Assembly (NCBI GenBank): GCA_937875295.1
Contig: CALLXS010000092.1
Span: 1 to 8,836, forward strand
Direction of reading: 5' to 3'
Source of the DNA: an uncultured bacterium
GTDB lineage: Bacteria; Bacteroidota; Ignavibacteria; Kapaibacteriales; UBA2268
Length of the DNA: 8,836 bases
Below are positions 6,285 through 8,836 of the stretch, piece after piece. A model generated the notes under the pieces. It searched no databases. It was given only the letters and a program-made list of their open reading frames with translations, and was not told the DNA's origin. The position numbers and the translations under genes are program-made. Position 1 is the stretch's first letter; each line of letters starts with the position of its first letter.

Positions 6285-6992
6285 CTATTTTTTGATTTTG
6301 GTCCAAATAGTATCTGCTGGTAATTCTTTTGTGCAGAAGAACCAGTCATAACAAGTTAAATCTTTATCAGTTGTAATTTTCTCTTGAACAGCACCGCAAG
6401 AAGCACCAGTAGGTACTATTACAGGAGAACCTGGTTTCCAATCAGCTGGTAATGATACACCAAACTCATCAGAAGTTTGTAACCCGACAATTACTCTATA
6501 TAATTCATCGAAATTTCGACCTAAGCTAAGTGGATAATATATAATTGCTCTAATTATTCCTAATGGATCTATGAAGAATACAGCTCTTACTGCTTTTGTT
6601 GAACTTTGTTTTGGCATAATCATACCATATTTTTTTGCTACATTCATCGTAATATCCTCAATTAGAGGGAATTTCACTGCGATATTCTTCATACCATTAT
6701 ATTCAATTTTTTCTTGAATAGTACGAAGCCAAGCAATATGACTAAATAAACCATCTACAGATAGTCCAACTAATTTTGTATTTACTTCTGCGAATTTGCT
6801 TTCTAAATTAGCAAATGTCATAAATTCAGAAGTACATACAGGAGTGAAATCAGCAGGATGGCTAAATAATATTACCCATTTGCCTTGAAAATCACTAGGG
6901 AAATTAATTTCGCCTTGAGTAGTAGCTGCTTTAAATTCTGGAGCAGGATCGCCTATACGAGGCATTGATGTTTGTTCTTGGATTTCTTCCAT
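6285..6992 (-). CDS. Prx6/archaeal-type peroxiredoxin
   Basis: This 235-residue thiol peroxidase reduces hydrogen peroxide and organic peroxides in the cytoplasm. The active-site loop reads HPADFTPVCTSEF, with peroxidatic cysteine C53 and T50. R136 in KAVRAVFFIDP completes the usual Thr-Cys-Arg triad. A long C-terminal domain follows, with SLPADWKPGSP near 180-190, then C214 and C220 in DLTCYDWFFCTK. These two match the spacing of the C-terminal pair in archaeal thioredoxin peroxidases (C207 and C213 in the Aeropyrum enzyme), so a resolving cysteine is available and it need not be a pure 1-Cys enzyme. An extra cysteine, C199, is also present. The start at 6992 has AAGG about 8-11 bases upstream; M10 (ATG at 6963-6965) is an alternative start because many family members begin near MPRIGD. 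It is a single-gene unit closed by its own terminator. No exact TAnnTTTG promoter was found upstream. Confidence 0.95.
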   Translation of the reverse strand: MEEIQEQTSMPRIGDPAPEFKAATTQGEINFPSDFQGKWVILFSHPADFTPVCTSEFMTFANLESKFAEVNTKLVGLSVDGLFSHIAWLRTIQEKIEYNGMKNIAVKFPLIEDITMNVAKKYGMIMPKQSSTKAVRAVFFIDPLGIIRAIIYYPLSLGRNFDELYRVIVGLQTSDEFGVSLPADWKPGSPVIVPTGASCGAVQEKITTDKDLTCYDWFFCTKELPADTIWTKIKK

Positions 6993-7129
6993 TTTTTTAC
7001 CTTATATTATTAAAAAATATTGATTGTACTTATTAAACTTATTAAATTAATAAATAATGACACGAAATATTATTTTGCTTATTGTAAGAAATTAATGAGC
7101 AAATTAATAATTCATTCGAAATTTTTAGA

Positions 7130-7137
7130 TATTTTTG
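7130..7137 (+). promoter_or_regulatory. Possible -7 element of the EamA transporter gene
   Basis: TATTTTTG matches TAnnTTTG exactly and would start transcription near 7143, 30 bases before the ATG. No TTTG is seen at the expected 19-21 base distance upstream, so only half of the promoter is supported. Confidence 0.35.
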
Positions 7138-7172
7138 TAACTTGTAATAATATTAAATAAACCATATTATTT

Positions 7173-8060
7173 ATGCTGATAGGCGAATTATTTGCTCTTG
7201 CTACTGCCTTTTTATGGGCATTTACTTCTATATTATTTACTGATGCTACGCGTAACCTTGGTACATTTATGCTTAACTTTATGCGTTTAGCATTAGCATC
7301 AATTCTAATACTCCTCACAATTTTTATCATTGATGACTTCATAATACCTAATAATTATCAATTACTGATGCTTTCAATAAGCGGTGTAATTGGATTAATC
7401 ATTGGAGACACATTTTTATTTAAATCATACACATTAAATGGACCGAGAATATCTAGTTTAATAATGTCACTCAATCCTGCTATTGGAGCTATTGCAGCAT
7501 ATTATATTTTTGGTGAAAATTTATCTTTTTGGGCAATTTTAGGTATATTCTTAACAATTGTTGGTATTTCGATAGTTACTTTAACTAAAAAAGAGGATAA
7601 TCAAATATTTAATCCTACTAAAACAGGTTATGCTTATGCTTTAATAGCTGCTATCTGTCAAGCATTCGGACTTATATTTGTAAGATTTGCAATGAATGAT
7701 TCAATAATTTCGCCATTAATGTCAACTTTTATTAGAAATACAGCTGCTGCTATTTTATTTATACCTGTATTAATAATTTTCAAAAAATGGAAAAATCCTA
7801 TTAAATTACTTAAAAGTAATTCAAAAACAATTAAAAGTCTTTTAATCGGGACTATTATTGGTCCATATTTAGGAATTACATTTAGCTTATATGCAATAGC
7901 ATATACTAAAATCGGAATTGCAAGTGCTTTAATGAGTACTACGCCACTTTTATTGCTTCCCTTATCAGTATTCTACTATAATGAGAAAATAAGCAAAAAA
8001 TCTATTATTGGAGCTATAATTGCAGTAATTGGAGTGGTAGTGCTTTTCCTATTTAATTAA
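7173..8060 (+). CDS. EamA/DMT-superfamily transporter
   Basis: This 295-residue inner-membrane protein belongs to the drug/metabolite transporter superfamily. It has the standard ten hydrophobic helices arranged as two EamA repeats (about 2-137 and 152-294). Each repeat ends with the family pattern of a proline-containing helix, an acidic residue and a glycine-rich helix: NPAIGAIAAYYIFGENLSFW then GIFLTIVGI in the first, TTPLLLLPLSVFYYNEKI then GAIIAVIGV in the second. A hydrophilic loop (about 139-150) links the halves. Members export or import amino acids, nucleosides, sugars or metabolites, and the sequence does not reveal which. The start at MLIGELFALATAFLWA places the first helix at the N-terminus as usual. 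The gene is divergent from the peroxiredoxin and convergent with the pterin enzyme, so it is probably monocistronic. Confidence 0.92.
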   Translation: MLIGELFALATAFLWAFTSILFTDATRNLGTFMLNFMRLALASILILLTIFIIDDFIIPNNYQLLMLSISGVIGLIIGDTFLFKSYTLNGPRISSLIMSLNPAIGAIAAYYIFGENLSFWAILGIFLTIVGISIVTLTKKEDNQIFNPTKTGYAYALIAAICQAFGLIFVRFAMNDSIISPLMSTFIRNTAAAILFIPVLIIFKKWKNPIKLLKSNSKTIKSLLIGTIIGPYLGITFSLYAIAYTKIGIASALMSTTPLLLLPLSVFYYNEKISKKSIIGAIIAVIGVVVLFLFN

Positions 8061-8078
8061 ATTAACCTTTATAGGAAA
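8045..8078. repeat. Inverted repeat spanning two convergent stop codons
   Basis: TTTCCTAT (8045-8052) and ATAGGAAA (8071-8078) are perfect inverted copies. Between them, TTAAT (8053-8057) and ATTAA (8061-8065) form a second small inverted repeat around the single base that separates the transporter and pterin-enzyme stop codons. The arms lie inside the two coding ends. It could act as a shared stem-loop for both transcripts, but neither side is followed by a U-run, so it is not a standard intrinsic terminator. Confidence 0.4.
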
Positions 8079-8466
8079 CCCAACTATTTAAAGATTCATA
8101 TAGTTTAATTTCATATATTTCTGCATCTTTGATTTTTTCTTTTAATATACTCCAAATCGCAATGCAAATATTTTCAGAACTTGGAATAATTCCTTGCAAA
8201 AAATCTACATCATAATTTAAGTTTTTATGATCTAATTTTTCAATAATCTCCTGATTTATTATATTTTTAAGTTTTTTTAAGTCAAATACATATCCAGTAT
8301 TAGGATTTACATCTCCTTTTATGCTGACCTCTAATGTATAATTATGTCCGTGTCCGTTAGGGTTATTGCATTTGCCAAAAGTATTTTGATTTTCTTCTTC
8401 TGTAAAATTTGGATTAAATACTCTATGAGAAGCTGAGAAATACATTCTTTTAGTAATTGTTATCAT
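8062..8466 (-). CDS. 6-pyruvoyltetrahydropterin synthase / 6-carboxytetrahydropterin synthase (QueD family)
   Basis: This 134-residue T-fold enzyme acts on dihydroneopterin triphosphate, the product of GTP cyclohydrolase I. The zinc ligands are H14 (SASHR), H39 and H41 (HGHNY). The catalytic cysteine is C33 in GKCNNPNGHGH. D79-H80 (LDHKNLN) and E124 (LYESLNSW) complete the active site, and TGYVFDLKKLKN and PSSENI are also family-typical. The cysteine-to-histidine spacing is C-x5-HGH, as in animal 6-pyruvoyltetrahydropterin synthase, rather than C-x3-HGH as in E. coli QueD. Both queuosine precursor synthesis and biopterin synthesis are therefore possible, and I leave the symbol empty. No other que or pterin gene is in the window. 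The ATG at 8464-8466 places the first strand (ITITKRMYFSASH) correctly. The gene ends one base from the convergent transporter gene. Confidence 0.92.
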   Translation of the reverse strand: MITITKRMYFSASHRVFNPNFTEEENQNTFGKCNNPNGHGHNYTLEVSIKGDVNPNTGYVFDLKKLKNIINQEIIEKLDHKNLNYDVDFLQGIIPSSENICIAIWSILKEKIKDAEIYEIKLYESLNSWVSYKG

Positions 8467-8836
8467 TTTTTCAATTTAATAATTAACAAAAACGAAAAAA
8501 GTTGAGAAATATACCATAACATAATCGATTAAATTCAATTTATTCTCTTAATTTGTGAAGTCCTTAAATTTTAATATTGATATTCTCAACTTCATCTTTG
8601 CTATACACGATTATTTTTTAAAATTAGTATAAAACAATTTAATAAAGCGAGATGTAGAAATGCAATATAATTAATTGAAAATTCTTTATTTCTCTCTATT
8701 ATTAAATATTATAGCTACAAATTATATTATCAAATCGAAATTCTAAATTATGTAGGAATTATGTTCTTTATATTAATTATTAATGTAATAGTAAATATAA
8801 TTGTTTAAATAAATATTTCTTTTTATTTTTGAATGC
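8467..8836. other. Intergenic region, 370 bp, no gene seen
   Basis: Stops are frequent in all six frames. The longest frames with a start that I found are about 15 codons (for example minus strand from about 8595, MKLRISILKFKDFTN). The region should hold the promoter of the leftward pterin enzyme. The best candidate, TATATTTC at 8506-8513 on the minus strand, misses the last base of TAnnTTTG and has no well-spaced TTTG. A long-range inverted repeat at 8499-8592 is listed separately. No tRNA or recognised riboswitch is visible. Confidence 0.5.
8499..8592. repeat. Long-range 10-bp inverted repeat upstream of the pterin enzyme
   Basis: AAGTTGAGAA (8499-8508) and TTCTCAACTT (8583-8592) are perfect inverted copies. 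Pairing can continue past one bulged A into TAT/ATA. The 74-base interior is AT-rich with only weak internal pairing. The arms contain more G+C than the surroundings, so this is less likely to be chance than other repeats here. It could close a structured leader RNA of the leftward pterin gene (which starts at 8466), mark a small element, or be two oppositely oriented protein-binding sites. Confidence 0.4.

Noticed and set aside
7112..7342. Open frame of 76 codons on the minus strand
   Set aside because: It is antisense to the start of the EamA transporter gene, whose frame has clear helices and family motifs, and it would overlap the promoter region of both flanking genes.
8467..8836. preQ1 riboswitch or tRNA in the region upstream of the pterin enzyme
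   Set aside because: No preQ1 aptamer core, cloverleaf or other recognised conserved element could be found on either strand.

Overview
The window is strongly AT-rich (about three quarters A+T by eye) and looks like chromosomal DNA from a member of the Bacteroidota or a close FCB relative such as Ignavibacteria or Kapabacteria. Three things point there. Two secreted proteins end in what looks like a type IX secretion (Por) C-terminal sorting domain. Two gene starts carry the Bacteroidota-type promoter (TTTG, about 20 bases, TAnnTTTG). The genes mostly lack good Shine-Dalgarno sites. No phage, transposon, CRISPR, tRNA or rRNA sequence is visible.

Layout, left to right. (1) 1-124, leftward: the N-terminus of a secreted protein cut by the window edge. 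(2) 434-2287 and 2399-4243, leftward: two tandem paralogues of a roughly 615-residue secreted VWA-domain protein with a type IX sorting tail. A promoter lies upstream of the right-hand copy and none is obvious between the two. (3) 4407-6116, leftward: a well-bounded three-gene operon of an SPFH/band-7 membrane protein, a two-helix membrane protein with a probable bacterial PH-like domain, and an Arc-like ribbon-helix-helix protein. Both gaps are 12 bp, with a consensus promoter in front and a hairpin terminator behind. (4) 6285-6992, leftward: a Prx6-type peroxiredoxin with its own strong terminator. (5) 7173-8060, rightward: an EamA/DMT-family transporter. (6) 8062-8466, leftward: a 6-pyruvoyltetrahydropterin synthase/QueD-family enzyme that converges on the transporter with one base between the stop codons. 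(7) 8467-8836: about 370 bp without a recognisable gene, holding a long-range inverted repeat.

The most interesting unit is the SPFH, PH-like, ribbon-helix-helix operon. It pairs two membrane proteins with a small putative DNA-binding protein whose DNA-reading strand is unusual. The VWA pair is the other notable element: a surface or secreted protein family duplicated in place, with both metal sites kept. The peroxiredoxin, transporter and pterin enzyme look like ordinary single-gene housekeeping or metabolic units.
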